Of a DNA stretch of 64,000 nt, positions 17,022 through 25,716 are shown piece after piece (within the stretch, counting starts at the first letter, position 1; each line of letters begins with the position of its first letter). A program made the translations under genes and the position numbers. Source of the DNA: Brevundimonas vesicularis (GTDB taxonomy: Bacteria; Pseudomonadota; Alphaproteobacteria; Caulobacterales; Caulobacteraceae). The stretch covers positions 1,240,001-1,304,000 of the forward strand of contig NZ_CP115671.1 of NCBI RefSeq assembly GCF_027886425.1, read 5' to 3'. The notes beneath the pieces were generated by a model that was not told the origin of the DNA, made no database searches, and saw nothing but the letters and a program-made list of their open reading frames with translations.

Positions 17022-17678
17022 ATGAAGACCAAGACCCTGCTGCTTGCCGCCGTCGCCTTCACCGCCTGCGCGGCGCCGGCCTTCGCTCAGACATCCGTCG
17101 CTTGGGAGGCCCCGAAGAAGGGCGACTTCCTGGTGAGCGGGCGCGTCACCGACGTCTTCTCCCAGGCCGATGACGCCATCACCACAGCCGCGGGCGCCGA
17201 CACCGACCTGAAGGTGGATGTGGGCGACAGCGTCATGCCAACCCTGGGCTTCACCTACTTCCTGACCGATCACCTCGCGGTCGAGGCGATCCTGGGCACG
17301 ACTCGGCACGAAATCCGCGCCCAGGGCGGCGCAACGGACGTGGCCGTGCATGAGACCTGGGTCCTGCCGCCGGTGGTCACCCTGCAATACCGCCCGCTGG
17401 GTCAGGGCCGCGTCAGCCCCTATGTCGGCGCGGGCGTGAATTACATGCTGTTCTACAGCGGCAAGGACAAGAACGGCTTCACCGTCGATCTGAACGACGG
17501 TTTCGGCTACGCGCTCCAAGCGGGCGCGGACGTCGGCATTCAGGGGCCCTGGAGCCTAAACCTTGACGTCAAGAAGGTCTGGTTCGAAACCGACGCCAAG
17601 ATCAACGACGGCGCCCTGAAGTCCAGCGTGACCCTCGATCCGTGGGTCTTGTCGTTGGGCGTCAGCCGCAAGTTTTAG
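17022..17678 (+). CDS. ompW: OmpW-family outer-membrane protein
   Basis: The 218-residue protein starts with a signal peptide (MKTKTLLLAAVAFTACAAPA, cleavage near AFAQ at residue 23). It continues as alternating beta strands with the OmpW patterns LGFTYFLTDHLAVEAILG, PYVGAGVNYMLFY and a terminal aromatic residue (VSRKF). OmpW forms a small eight-stranded barrel with a hydrophobic channel. An FNR-like box 86 nt upstream suggests low-oxygen induction along with the cyd operon. Although longer frames include it, the ATG at 17022 gives a clean signal peptide. Confidence 0.92.
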   Translation: MKTKTLLLAAVAFTACAAPAFAQTSVAWEAPKKGDFLVSGRVTDVFSQADDAITTAAGADTDLKVDVGDSVMPTLGFTYFLTDHLAVEAILGTTRHEIRAQGGATDVAVHETWVLPPVVTLQYRPLGQGRVSPYVGAGVNYMLFYSGKDKNGFTVDLNDGFGYALQAGADVGIQGPWSLNLDVKKVWFETDAKINDGALKSSVTLDPWVLSLGVSRKF

Positions 17679-17731
17679 CTGGAGCCCCTAGGGGTCGCCG
17701 ACCTTTGTCCCATTGACTGAAACACCGATGC

Positions 17732-17756
17732 GGCGCTCTTTTTCCGAAAGAGCGCC
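17732..17756. promoter_or_regulatory. Perfect 10-bp hairpin just upstream of the GAF-Fis regulator
   Basis: GGCGCTCTTT and AAAGAGCGCC form a 10-bp perfect stem around a 5-nt loop (TTCCG). It ends 11 nt before the next start codon and has no T run after it, so it is not a classic terminator on the plus strand. It could end ompW transcription imperfectly or act in the 5' leader. Confidence 0.5.
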
Positions 17757-17767
17757 AGGGAACATCA

Positions 17768-18739
17768 ATGGTCGCGCAAACGGGAAACGGCCACGGCAAG
17801 CTGATAAAACAGGCGCTGGACGCCGCCGGAGGTGAGGCGCGTTCGGCCCTGGCGGCGTCATGGCGACGGTCGATGTCGCTTTATGGGCTCGATCCTGAGG
17901 ATGAAGGCCGACCGAACACCCTGACAGACCAGGAGTTGCGCGAAGCCCGTGACGCCATGGAGCCGATGACTAGGGCGGCTCAGGATTCGCTTGACCGCCT
18001 GTTCCTGGCCGTCGGCGACACAGGATGCTGTGTTCTTCTCACCAACGCTGAAGGGGTGACCCTGGAACGGCGAGGCGCAGCGGCGGATGATGAGATCTTC
18101 CGCCGCTGGGGCCTATGGCCCGGTGCGGTTTGGTCTGAGGCGGTTGAGGGTACAAACGGCATCGGCACGGCTTTGGCCGAGCGTCGTCCGCTGACCATCC
18201 ATCGCGATCAGCATTTTCACACTCGTAACACGGCGCTGAGTTGCACTAGCCATCCCATCTACGGTCCAACAGGGCGTCTGGCGGGCTTGTTGGACGTCTC
18301 GTCGTGCCGGACCGATGCGACGCAGGGCGTATTGGGGTTGATCGCGGCGGCGGTGGCGGACGCTGCGAGAGCGATCGAGGCGCAAACCTTCCGGCACGCC
18401 TTTCCTCAAGCGCGCATCGTGCTGACCGACGATGCGGCCGGACGAAACACGGCGGCTCTGCTGGCGGTTGACCAGGATGATCTGGTGGTTGGAGCGACGC
18501 GCGCCGCACGCCTCGCGCTCGCGATCACCGATGACCGGATCGCGAACCAGCTCGCGGCGTCGGAGGTGCTGGGCGTAGGCGCCGTGGAAGCCGATCTTCT
18601 GAACGCCGAACGCGGCGCGGTGCGTCGCGCGCTAGCGTTGAGCGGCGGCAATGTCTCGGCGGCCGCGCGCGCTCTTGGGGTCAGCCGCGCGACCCTGCAC
18701 CGCAAGCTGCACCGGCTCGGCCTTTCTAACGCACCTTAG
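17768..18739 (+). CDS. GAF-domain regulator with Fis-type helix-turn-helix, no AAA+ domain (AcoR-like)
   Basis: The 323-residue protein looks like the two ends of an AcoR-type sigma-54 activator without its middle. The N-terminal sensor, about residues 60-205, has the AcoR-like stretches CCVLLTNAEGVTLERRG, WSEAVEGTNGIGTALAE and SCTSHPIYGPTGRLAGLLDV. The C-terminus, about residues 280-323, is a Fis-type HTH (LALSGGNVSAAARALGVSRA). The GAFTGA/Walker ATPase domain is absent, so it cannot remodel sigma-54 polymerase. It probably controls the downstream aldehyde dehydrogenase through the inverted repeat at 18748-18767. ATG at 17768 is preceded by CAGGGAAC. Confidence 0.82.
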   Translation: MVAQTGNGHGKLIKQALDAAGGEARSALAASWRRSMSLYGLDPEDEGRPNTLTDQELREARDAMEPMTRAAQDSLDRLFLAVGDTGCCVLLTNAEGVTLERRGAAADDEIFRRWGLWPGAVWSEAVEGTNGIGTALAERRPLTIHRDQHFHTRNTALSCTSHPIYGPTGRLAGLLDVSSCRTDATQGVLGLIAAAVADAARAIEAQTFRHAFPQARIVLTDDAAGRNTAALLAVDQDDLVVGATRAARLALAITDDRIANQLAASEVLGVGAVEADLLNAERGAVRRALALSGGNVSAAARALGVSRATLHRKLHRLGLSNAP

Positions 18740-18747
18740 CAAGCGAT

Positions 18748-18767
18748 CTGTCGCAGTTCTGCGACAG
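18748..18767. promoter_or_regulatory. Perfect inverted repeat, candidate operator of the GAF-Fis regulator
   Basis: CTGTCGCA and TGCGACAG form an 8-bp perfect inverted repeat with a 4-nt spacer, directly after the regulator stop and 109 nt before the aldehyde dehydrogenase start. No T run follows, so it does not look like a terminator. TGT..CA...TG..ACA symmetry is what I would expect for a Fis-type HTH dimer of the AcoR class. Confidence 0.6.
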
Positions 18768-18876
18768 GTTTGCGCCGCAGCATGGCAGCGGCGTATGGCG
18801 TCACGTGCTCCGCAGGATGACCTTCTGATCCAAAGACGTCGACAATCGACGCCAGAGGACAACGCAGGAGGCCATC

Positions 18877-20394
18877 ATGACCAAACCCGAGTTCAGCCGC
18901 GCCGCGACCCCCAAGTTCAGGGCGCGCTACGACAACTTCATCGGCGGACAGTGGGTCGCGCCCGTCAACGGCCACTATTTCGAGAACACCTCCCCGGTGA
19001 ACGGCCGCGTCTTGTGCGAGGTCGCACGATCGGACGCGGCCGACGTCGAACTGGCCCTGGACGCCGCCCACGCCGCCAAGGACGCCTGGGGGCGAACCAG
19101 CGTCGCCGAACGCGCCGTCATCCTGAACAAGATCGCCGACCGGATTGAAGCCAATTTGCAAGCCGTCGCAGAGGCGGAGACCTCGGACAACGGCAAGCCG
19201 GTGCGCGAGACCACGGCCGCCGACATCCCCCTGGCGATCGACCATTTCCGCTACTTCGCCGGCTGCATCCGGGCGCAGGAAGGCGGGATTTCGGAACTGG
19301 ACCACGACACGGTCGCCTATCATTTCCACGAGCCGCTGGGCGTGGTGGGGCAGATCATCCCCTGGAACTTCCCTATCCTGATGGCGGCCTGGAAGATCGC
19401 TCCGGCTCTGGCGGCGGGCAACTGCATCGTGCTGAAGCCGGCGGAGCAGACCCCGGCGTCCATCCTCGTGGTGATCGAACTGATCCAGGATTTGCTGCCG
19501 GCCGGCGTGCTGAACATCGTTTCGGGCACGGGGGCCGAGGTGGGCGAGCCGTTGGCCACCAATCCGCGCATCGCCAAGATCGCCTTCACGGGCTCGACTG
19601 CCGTTGGTCAGAAGATCATGCAGTATGCGACCCAGAACCTGATTCCGGTCACGCTGGAGCTCGGCGGCAAGTCACCGAACATCTTCTTCAAGGACGTGAT
19701 GGATCACGACGACGCCTATCTGGACAAGGCGCTGGAAGGCTTCGCCATGTTCGCGCTCAATCAGGGCGAGGTCTGCACCTGCCCCAGCCGCGCTTTGATC
19801 CACGAGGACATTTATGAGGCCTTCATCGAGAAGGCGATCGCCCGGGTGGAGTCCATCGTTCAAGGCGACCCTCTGGACCCGGCGACCATGGTCGGCGCCC
19901 AGGCCTCGGACCAGCAGCTGAAGAAAATTCTCGGCTATCTGAAGCTGGGCAGGGAGGAGGGCGCCGAGGTCCTGACAGGCGGCGATCAGGCCGCGCTCAA
20001 GGATGATCTGGCCGGCGGCTATTACGTCAAGCCCACCGTGTTCAAAGGCACCAACGACATGAGGATCTTCCAAGAGGAAATCTTCGGCCCGGTCCTGGCG
20101 GTGACGACCTTCAAGACTTTTGAAGAGGCCATGGAAATCGCCAACGACACCGAATACGGCCTGGGCGCCGGGGTGTGGTCGCGCGACATGAACACCGCCT
20201 ATCGCGCCGGTCGCGCCATTCAGGCGGGACGGGTCTGGACCAACTGCTATCACCAGTATCCAGCCCATGCGGCCTTCGGCGGCTACAAGAAGTCGGGCAT
20301 CGGGCGGGAGAACCACCGCATGATGCTGGACCACTATCAGCAGACCAAGAACCTGTTGGTCAGCTACAGCCCCGACAAATTGGGCTTCTTCTGA
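18877..20394 (+). CDS. NAD-dependent aldehyde dehydrogenase, AcoD/ExaC type
   Basis: The 505-residue cytoplasmic enzyme has the ALDH fold with IIPWNFPILMAAWKIAPALA, the NAD-binding FTGSTAVGQ, general base E261 in TLELGGKSPN and catalytic C300 in NQGEVCTCPSR. The double-cysteine QGEVCTCPSRAL version is typical of acetaldehyde dehydrogenases of the AcoD/ExaC group, pointing to short-chain aldehyde oxidation to the acid. The C-terminus ends YSPDKLGFF as usual for the group. The neighbouring AcoR-like regulator fits control by acetaldehyde or a related compound. GGAGG precedes the ATG. Confidence 0.93.
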   Translation: MTKPEFSRAATPKFRARYDNFIGGQWVAPVNGHYFENTSPVNGRVLCEVARSDAADVELALDAAHAAKDAWGRTSVAERAVILNKIADRIEANLQAVAEAETSDNGKPVRETTAADIPLAIDHFRYFAGCIRAQEGGISELDHDTVAYHFHEPLGVVGQIIPWNFPILMAAWKIAPALAAGNCIVLKPAEQTPASILVVIELIQDLLPAGVLNIVSGTGAEVGEPLATNPRIAKIAFTGSTAVGQKIMQYATQNLIPVTLELGGKSPNIFFKDVMDHDDAYLDKALEGFAMFALNQGEVCTCPSRALIHEDIYEAFIEKAIARVESIVQGDPLDPATMVGAQASDQQLKKILGYLKLGREEGAEVLTGGDQAALKDDLAGGYYVKPTVFKGTNDMRIFQEEIFGPVLAVTTFKTFEEAMEIANDTEYGLGAGVWSRDMNTAYRAGRAIQAGRVWTNCYHQYPAHAAFGGYKKSGIGRENHRMMLDHYQQTKNLLVSYSPDKLGFF

Positions 20395-20973
20395 TCTGGG
20401 CGCAGGATGGCCGATCTTGGATTTGCCACCGTGCGTAGGATCCCATCATTAGCTACTTATCTCGGCGGGCCTGCAACTGATCACGGTGGCGCTGCCGCGA
20501 GTCGTCTGCACGGGGGACGGTTTTCGAGCCGCTAAACGTCAGCTTTCGAGCTTTGAGGCAATGGCCGCGTTTGGCGCCTTTAAGACCTGAGTGGGAATCG
20601 CCGTTTGTGACTGATGTCGGAAGTTCGCACCGTGCGCTCTGCGACAGTACACTGCACTATCGCTTCAGCCTCAATCCGGCTGGGTCTTCGTCTGGTTAGC
20701 CTCACTGCACGGGGCATATCGGCATTCGCGGCGCACACCTTGATCCTGAGAGTTATTGTGGGGCGGATCTCTGAGTTAGGAGTGCACGGGGGCGGCCAGT
20801 ACCGCACGCCGAAGCAGCATGCCGTTCGTGGCTTTGATCTCGTCTTGCAATCAATCAATGCTGTCAGCGCCATCCTCACAACGCCAGGCACTGCGCATAG
20901 TTATCTCTTTAACGTGCACCACGTTCCTAATGCCGCGTTTTGACGGAAACGCCGCCGCCGCGCATCGTGACCC
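20395..20973. other. Intergenic region before the FecI-type sigma factor
   Basis: This 579-nt region has open frames on both strands (20614-20943 plus, 20580-20891 minus) but neither shows a recognisable family, a good ribosome site or convincing composition. It presumably contains the promoter of the sigma-factor operon in its last 100 nt. I see no repeat or RNA gene. Confidence 0.4.
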
Positions 20974-21561
20974 ATGGGGGAACTGAAGTTGGCTCAAGGT
21001 GGTGGAAAATCGGAACGAGAGCGCGTTCGCTGGTTGGGGCATGAAATCTTGCCCCACGAGCAGGATGTTCGCGCTTGGCTTCGGCGATCGCTTGTGACCT
21101 CCAACGATGTCGATGATGTCATTCAGGAATCGTATTGCCGATTGGCCAACCTGAAGGCAGTGGAGCAGATCGAGAGTCCTCGCGCTTATTTCTTCCAGAC
21201 CGCGCGGTCTGTCGTGCTTGAGCAGATGCGCCGCGCCCGCATTGTCCGGATCGACGCCGTGACGGAAATCGACGCCCTGCGCATCGAGTGGGACGAACCG
21301 TCGCCAGAGCGTATCGCCGGGGGACGCAAGGAACTCGAACGCGTAATGAAGATCGTCGCCACATTGCCCGAACGCAGCCGACGCATCTTCGAGATGCGCC
21401 GCGTGCTGGGGCTGTCTCAAAAGGAGATCGCGCGCCAGTTGGGCGTGTCAGAGAACGTGGTCGAGAACGAAGCTGCGCGCGCGTTGAAAGCCGTCCTGGC
21501 AGGCTTGGCAAATGCTGACGCTAATGTCGCCCCATCATCGACCGGGGAGCGGCGTGCATGA
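20974..21561 (+). CDS. FecI-type ECF RNA polymerase sigma factor
   Basis: The 195-residue protein has region 2 with DVDDVIQESYCRLANLKAVE and SPRAYFFQTARSVVLEQMRR, and region 4 with TLPERSRRIFEMRRVLGLSQ followed by KEIARQLGVSENVVENEAAR. This is the FecI-like iron-citrate/cell-surface-signalling group of ECF sigma factors. Its stop overlaps the fecR-like start (ATGA, 21558-21561). It probably drives the TonB receptor gene downstream once the anti-sigma factor is released. The start at 20974 has a weak ribosome site. Confidence 0.9.
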   Translation: MGELKLAQGGGKSERERVRWLGHEILPHEQDVRAWLRRSLVTSNDVDDVIQESYCRLANLKAVEQIESPRAYFFQTARSVVLEQMRRARIVRIDAVTEIDALRIEWDEPSPERIAGGRKELERVMKIVATLPERSRRIFEMRRVLGLSQKEIARQLGVSENVVENEAARALKAVLAGLANADANVAPSSTGERRA

Positions 21562-22502
21562 GCCGTGAAGCTTCCACAGAGATCGACGCGGCGGCGGCCA
21601 ATTGGGCCGCTCGACTGGACGGAAACGTGATTAGCGCGTCCGACCAGGCGGCCTTGGACGACTGGCTGGCTGGCGACAGCCGTCGTGAGGGCGCTTTGTG
21701 GCGGGCGCGGGCGGTCATGGCCTTGATGGTCGAGCCCATGCCTCAGACCCAAACGCACCGGGTGCCGGCGAAGCCCGACCGCCGCGTGCTTCTCGGGGGG
21801 ATGGGATTGGCGGCGGCTGTCGCGGCCGGGGTCGTTCTGACGCCGATCTTGTCGCGTCAGCGCTACCGGACCTTGGTGGGCGAGATTCGCCGCGTGCCCT
21901 TGGCCGACGGGTCAATGGCGGCGATAAACACCGACACGACATTGGACATCCGCTTTCAGAAGGCCGAACGCGCCGTGACCCTTGATCAGGGAGAGGCGTG
22001 GTTTCAGGTCGCAAAAGATCGAGCGCGGCCTTTCGTCGTGGCGGCGGGCGATGTCCGCGTCCAAGCGGTCGGCACTGCCTTCTCAGTTCGCCGCAAGTCC
22101 GGCGGGGCCGAAGTTCGCGTGACGGAAGGCGTCGTGGAGGTCTGGAGCGACAAGGGCGCTGGAAAAATGCGCCGCCGCGTCGCCGCCGGTGAACAGGTTT
22201 TCGTCAGCGACCAGGCCGGCGCGTCCAGTCCGGTGAAGCGTCCGCTGGAAATGGACCGGGCTCTGTCTTGGCGAGAAGGGCAGATTGTTCTGGATGGCGA
22301 CACGATCGGCGCGGCGGCAGCTGAGTTCAACCGCTACAACAACCGCAAGATCGTGATCGTCGATCCGGATCTGGAAGGCCGTACCGTGGTCGGATGGTTC
22401 CGCACCAACGAACCGGAAAGCTTCGCCCAGGCGGTGGGCGTCGCCCATGACGCGAGCGTGAAGCTGGGCGCAGATGTCATCATGCTGGGTGGCGCGGGAT
22501 AA
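21558..22502 (+). CDS. FecR-family anti-sigma/sigma-regulator protein
   Basis: The 314-residue protein has an N-terminal cytoplasmic DUF4880-like part (AAAANWAARLDG, ASDQAALDDWLAGDSRREGA), one membrane segment at about residues 76-95 (LLGGMGLAAAVAAGVVLTPI) and a periplasmic FecR domain (GEIRRVPLADGSMAAINTDT, then QGEAWFQVAKDRARPFVVAA and VQAVGTAFSVR). It receives the signal from the receptor STN domain and controls the sigma factor with which it is translationally coupled. The TonB receptor follows 106 nt later. Confidence 0.92.
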   Translation: MSREASTEIDAAAANWAARLDGNVISASDQAALDDWLAGDSRREGALWRARAVMALMVEPMPQTQTHRVPAKPDRRVLLGGMGLAAAVAAGVVLTPILSRQRYRTLVGEIRRVPLADGSMAAINTDTTLDIRFQKAERAVTLDQGEAWFQVAKDRARPFVVAAGDVRVQAVGTAFSVRRKSGGAEVRVTEGVVEVWSDKGAGKMRRRVAAGEQVFVSDQAGASSPVKRPLEMDRALSWREGQIVLDGDTIGAAAAEFNRYNNRKIVIVDPDLEGRTVVGWFRTNEPESFAQAVGVAHDASVKLGADVIMLGGAG

Positions 22503-22608
22503 ATCTTTTTCGTCCGGCGACGGAAAGTCGATCGTCGAACATCGAGACTCTTGGAACCCTCGAAGAAGGGTCCGGGAACCAGGAAACAGAAAAAGGGAGG
22601 GCCGACGC

Positions 22609-25600
22609 ATGGCCATGTCGCGAAACCAAGGCGCGAAGGCGTCGCTGATGATCGCCGTCAGCACGATGGCGCTGGCCGGCGCCGGCGCCGCTCAGGCTCA
22701 GGCCAGACAGTTCAATGTCCCTGCGCAGCCTGCCTCGACCGGCGTGCCGGCCTTCGCACGCCAAGCGGATCTTCAAATCCTGGCGTCGACCGAAGCGGTC
22801 GCAGGGCAACGGACCGCCGCTGTGCAGGGCGTCTATTCGGTTGATCAGGGGCTGGGCCGGCTCCTGCAGGGCAGCAACCTGGTGGTGGCGTCCAACAACG
22901 GCCGCACGGCAGTGCTCGCCGGCGCGAGCGTCGCGCCCCAAACCGTCGCCCAGGGGAGCGAGGTCGAAGACCAGGCGGACGAAGTTGAAACTATCGTGGT
23001 AACCGGTTTCCGTGCGTCACTGGGCAGCGCGCTCACGGCCAAGCGACGAGCCAATGGCGTCGTGGACGTAATCAAGGCCGAGGACATGGCCGATTTTCCG
23101 GACGCCAACCTTGCGGAGTCCATTCAACGGGTGCCTGGCGTCTCCATCGCACGCGACGCTGGCGAAGGCCGTCAGATCACGGTGCGAGGGCTGGGGCCGC
23201 AATTCACGCGCGTGCGCATCAACGGCGTCGAGGGACAGAGCACCGCGTCGGGCACGGACAGCTCAGGCGGCGCCAACCGCAACCGAGCCTTTGACTTCAA
23301 TGTCTTCGCGTCCGAGCTTTTCAACAGCATCACGGTCCGCAAGACCGCCTCGGCCGAGACGGAAGAGGGGTCGTTGGGGGCTACGGTCGATCTGCAAACT
23401 GGCCGACCGTTCGATTACGCCGGCGCCAACCTCGTGCTGTCGGGCCAATATGGCTACAACGACTTGTCCCAAGAATGGGACCCGCGGTTCGCCGTTTTGG
23501 CCAGCAACACCTGGATGGATGGACGTCTCGGAGCCCTCGTCTCGGGCGCCTACACCAAGCGTCGTCTACTGGAAGAAGGACATGGTTCCGGCGGCTGGCT
23601 CAACGGGACCGAGGCTGGGGGCTATAACCCCGCATCACCCTTTGCCGATGCGAGGCGGGCCGATGTCTATACGCCTCGTTTTCCGCGCTACGGACGCCTG
23701 ACGCACGATCAGGAGCGCTTAGGCCTGACGGGATCCGTGCAGTTCCGCCCGCAGGAACAGACGTTGATCAATCTCGATCTGCTCTACTCCGACTTCAAAG
23801 CCACCCGTCAGGAAAACTGGCTGGAAGCCCTGTCCTTCGCCCGCAACGCGTCGCAGGGCGGCCGACCAGAAATCATCGTGCGCGACGGCGTCATCGATGC
23901 CAACGGCGACATGGTCTACGGCTTGTTCGATGACGTCGATGTGGAGACTGAAACTCGCTACGACGAGCTCGACACCAAATACACGCAAGGGACACTGAGC
24001 CTGGAGCACGCGTTCAGCGACCGGTTTAGGATCAAGGGCTTGGTGGGCTATTCCAAGTCTGATTTTGACAATCCGATCCAGACGACGGTCATTTTGAACC
24101 GCGAAAATTCGGACAACTATTCATACGACTATCGCGAAAACCGCAACGCGCCATTGATCCGGTTCGGTTATGACGTGACCGATCCGCTGGCCTACAACTT
24201 CGGGGCCGCGCGCTCGGAAATCCGCCTACGGCCGCAGGGCGTCACCAACACGATCAAGACCGCGCAACTCGACGGCGGCTACGATCTGACGCCGTCGCTG
24301 ACGCTAAAGGCCGGGGTTAACTACAAGGAATACGAGTTCGACTCCTGGGCGCTGGCGCGGGTCAACGAAGGCGTGGTGCCGCAACTGCCTGCTGGCGTGA
24401 CCCTGGCCAGCCTGACCGAATTGGTCAGCGGGTTTGGTCGCAATCTTGGCGCACCGAACGGCACCGTCACCAACTGGATCGCGCCGAACCTCAACGCCTT
24501 TGCCGACCTGTTTAACATTTACAGCGGCACGGGGCTGTTCGAACTCAGCGGCGCCTCCAACGCCAATGCGCGTGGCAACATCCGCAATGTGACCGAGAAG
24601 GACTCGGCCGCCTATCTGCAGCTCGACTTTGACACCGAACTTGGAGGCGTTCCGGTACGCGGCGACATCGGTGTGCGCTACGTCAAGACGAAACAGAGCT
24701 CGACCGGCTATCAACTGGTCGCCGGCGCGGCGCAGCAGACGACCGTCGATCGCGACTATGACGACGTTCTACCGGCGCTGAATCTGACGGCCGAAGTCAC
24801 GCCGGACTTTCTGGTGCGGTTCGGCGCCGCCAAGGTCATGACCCGCCCAAACCTGGGCAGTGTGACGCCGGGCGGCAGCCTCAGCACGGTCGGCGTGTTC
24901 AGCGTCAGCTCGGGCAATCCGTATTTGGATCCCATCCGCGCCACGACCTACGATTTGTCGGCGGAATGGTATTTCGCGCCTGACGCCCTGCTGTCAGTCG
25001 GCCTGTTCTACAAGGACATCGAAAGCTACATTCAAACCTCTCGAACGTCCCAGCCCTTCAATCAATCCGGCCTGCCGCTGGAGTTGCTGAACGGCCTGGG
25101 TGTTTCGGCCAGCGACGTCTTCCTGTTCAGCCAGCCGGTGAACACCGAAGGCGGTCCGCTGAAGGGAATCGAGATCAGCTACCAACAGCCCTTCACCTTC
25201 CTGCCCGGGCCGTTCGACAATCTCGGCGCCATCTTCAACGTCACGCTGGTGGACTCCAAGATCAGCTATATTTCCTCGCGATCGCCGACGGGCTTCGTCG
25301 AAAATGATCTGCTCGGCCTTTCGAAGACCGCCTACAACGCCACCCTCTATTACGAAGACGATCGGTTCAGCGCCCGCGTCTCGGCCGCCTATCGCGATCG
25401 CTATCTGACCGCGGTCCCCAGCGGCACCAGCACCAATGACATCGATGGCGTGCGTGACATCGTGACGGTGGACGCCTCGGCCTCCTATGCCTTGACGGAC
25501 CGCATCAAGGTGACGTTCGAAGGCTTGAACCTGACCGACGCCTTCAATGAGCAGTACACGGACAGTCGCCGGGATAGCATCTACGTCTATTCGCACACTG

Positions 25601-25638
25601 GAAGGCAGTACAACTTCGGCGTCCGCTACACCTTCTAA
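22609..25638 (+). CDS. TonB-dependent receptor with N-terminal STN signalling domain
   Basis: The 1009-residue outer-membrane receptor starts with a signal peptide (hydrophobic about residues 14-28, AQAQA cleavage). An STN (secretin/TonB short N-terminal) domain follows at about residues 35-105 (VPAFARQADLQILASTEAVA). Next come a TonB box (ETIVVTG) and a plug with FPDANLAESIQRVPGVSIAR and ITVRGLGPQFTRVRINGVEG; the barrel ends QYNFGVRYTF. It belongs to the long Caulobacter/Xanthomonas carbohydrate-type receptors. The STN domain plus upstream FecI/FecR indicate cell-surface signalling. The pectinesterase next door suggests pectin oligosaccharides as ligand (inference). ATG at 22609 follows AAAGGGAGG. 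Confidence 0.93.
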   Translation: MAMSRNQGAKASLMIAVSTMALAGAGAAQAQARQFNVPAQPASTGVPAFARQADLQILASTEAVAGQRTAAVQGVYSVDQGLGRLLQGSNLVVASNNGRTAVLAGASVAPQTVAQGSEVEDQADEVETIVVTGFRASLGSALTAKRRANGVVDVIKAEDMADFPDANLAESIQRVPGVSIARDAGEGRQITVRGLGPQFTRVRINGVEGQSTASGTDSSGGANRNRAFDFNVFASELFNSITVRKTASAETEEGSLGATVDLQTGRPFDYAGANLVLSGQYGYNDLSQEWDPRFAVLASNTWMDGRLGALVSGAYTKRRLLEEGHGSGGWLNGTEAGGYNPASPFADARRADVYTPRFPRYGRLTHDQERLGLTGSVQFRPQEQTLINLDLLYSDFKATRQENWLEALSFARNASQGGRPEIIVRDGVIDANGDMVYGLFDDVDVETETRYDELDTKYTQGTLSLEHAFSDRFRIKGLVGYSKSDFDNPIQTTVILNRENSDNYSYDYRENRNAPLIRFGYDVTDPLAYNFGAARSEIRLRPQGVTNTIKTAQLDGGYDLTPSLTLKAGVNYKEYEFDSWALARVNEGVVPQLPAGVTLASLTELVSGFGRNLGAPNGTVTNWIAPNLNAFADLFNIYSGTGLFELSGASNANARGNIRNVTEKDSAAYLQLDFDTELGGVPVRGDIGVRYVKTKQSSTGYQLVAGAAQQTTVDRDYDDVLPALNLTAEVTPDFLVRFGAAKVMTRPNLGSVTPGGSLSTVGVFSVSSGNPYLDPIRATTYDLSAEWYFAPDALLSVGLFYKDIESYIQTSRTSQPFNQSGLPLELLNGLGVSASDVFLFSQPVNTEGGPLKGIEISYQQPFTFLPGPFDNLGAIFNVTLVDSKISYISSRSPTGFVENDLLGLSKTAYNATLYYEDDRFSARVSAAYRDRYLTAVPSGTSTNDIDGVRDIVTVDASASYALTDRIKVTFEGLNLTDAFNEQYTDSRRDSIYVYSHTGRQYNFGVRYTF

Positions 25639-25664
25639 GACACTCCCACCTCCCCCGGGAGACT

Positions 25665-25701
25665 GGGCGCTGAAAGGCTCGCCGGTCAGCGCCCTCTTTT
25701 T
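25665..25701 (+). terminator. Rho-independent terminator after the TonB receptor
   Basis: GGGCGCTGA and TCAGCGCCC form a 9-bp perfect stem around a 12-nt loop, followed by TCTTTTT. It lies 27 nt after the receptor stop and ends 16 nt before the pectinesterase start, so the pectinesterase probably depends on read-through or its own promoter. Confidence 0.9.
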
Positions 25702-25716
25702 CCATTCGGAGCCAGC

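Noticed and set aside
18768..18876. Possible sigma-54 promoter before the aldehyde dehydrogenase
   Set aside because: No GG-N10-GC with the correct spacing was found, and the neighbouring regulator lacks the AAA+ domain needed for sigma-54.
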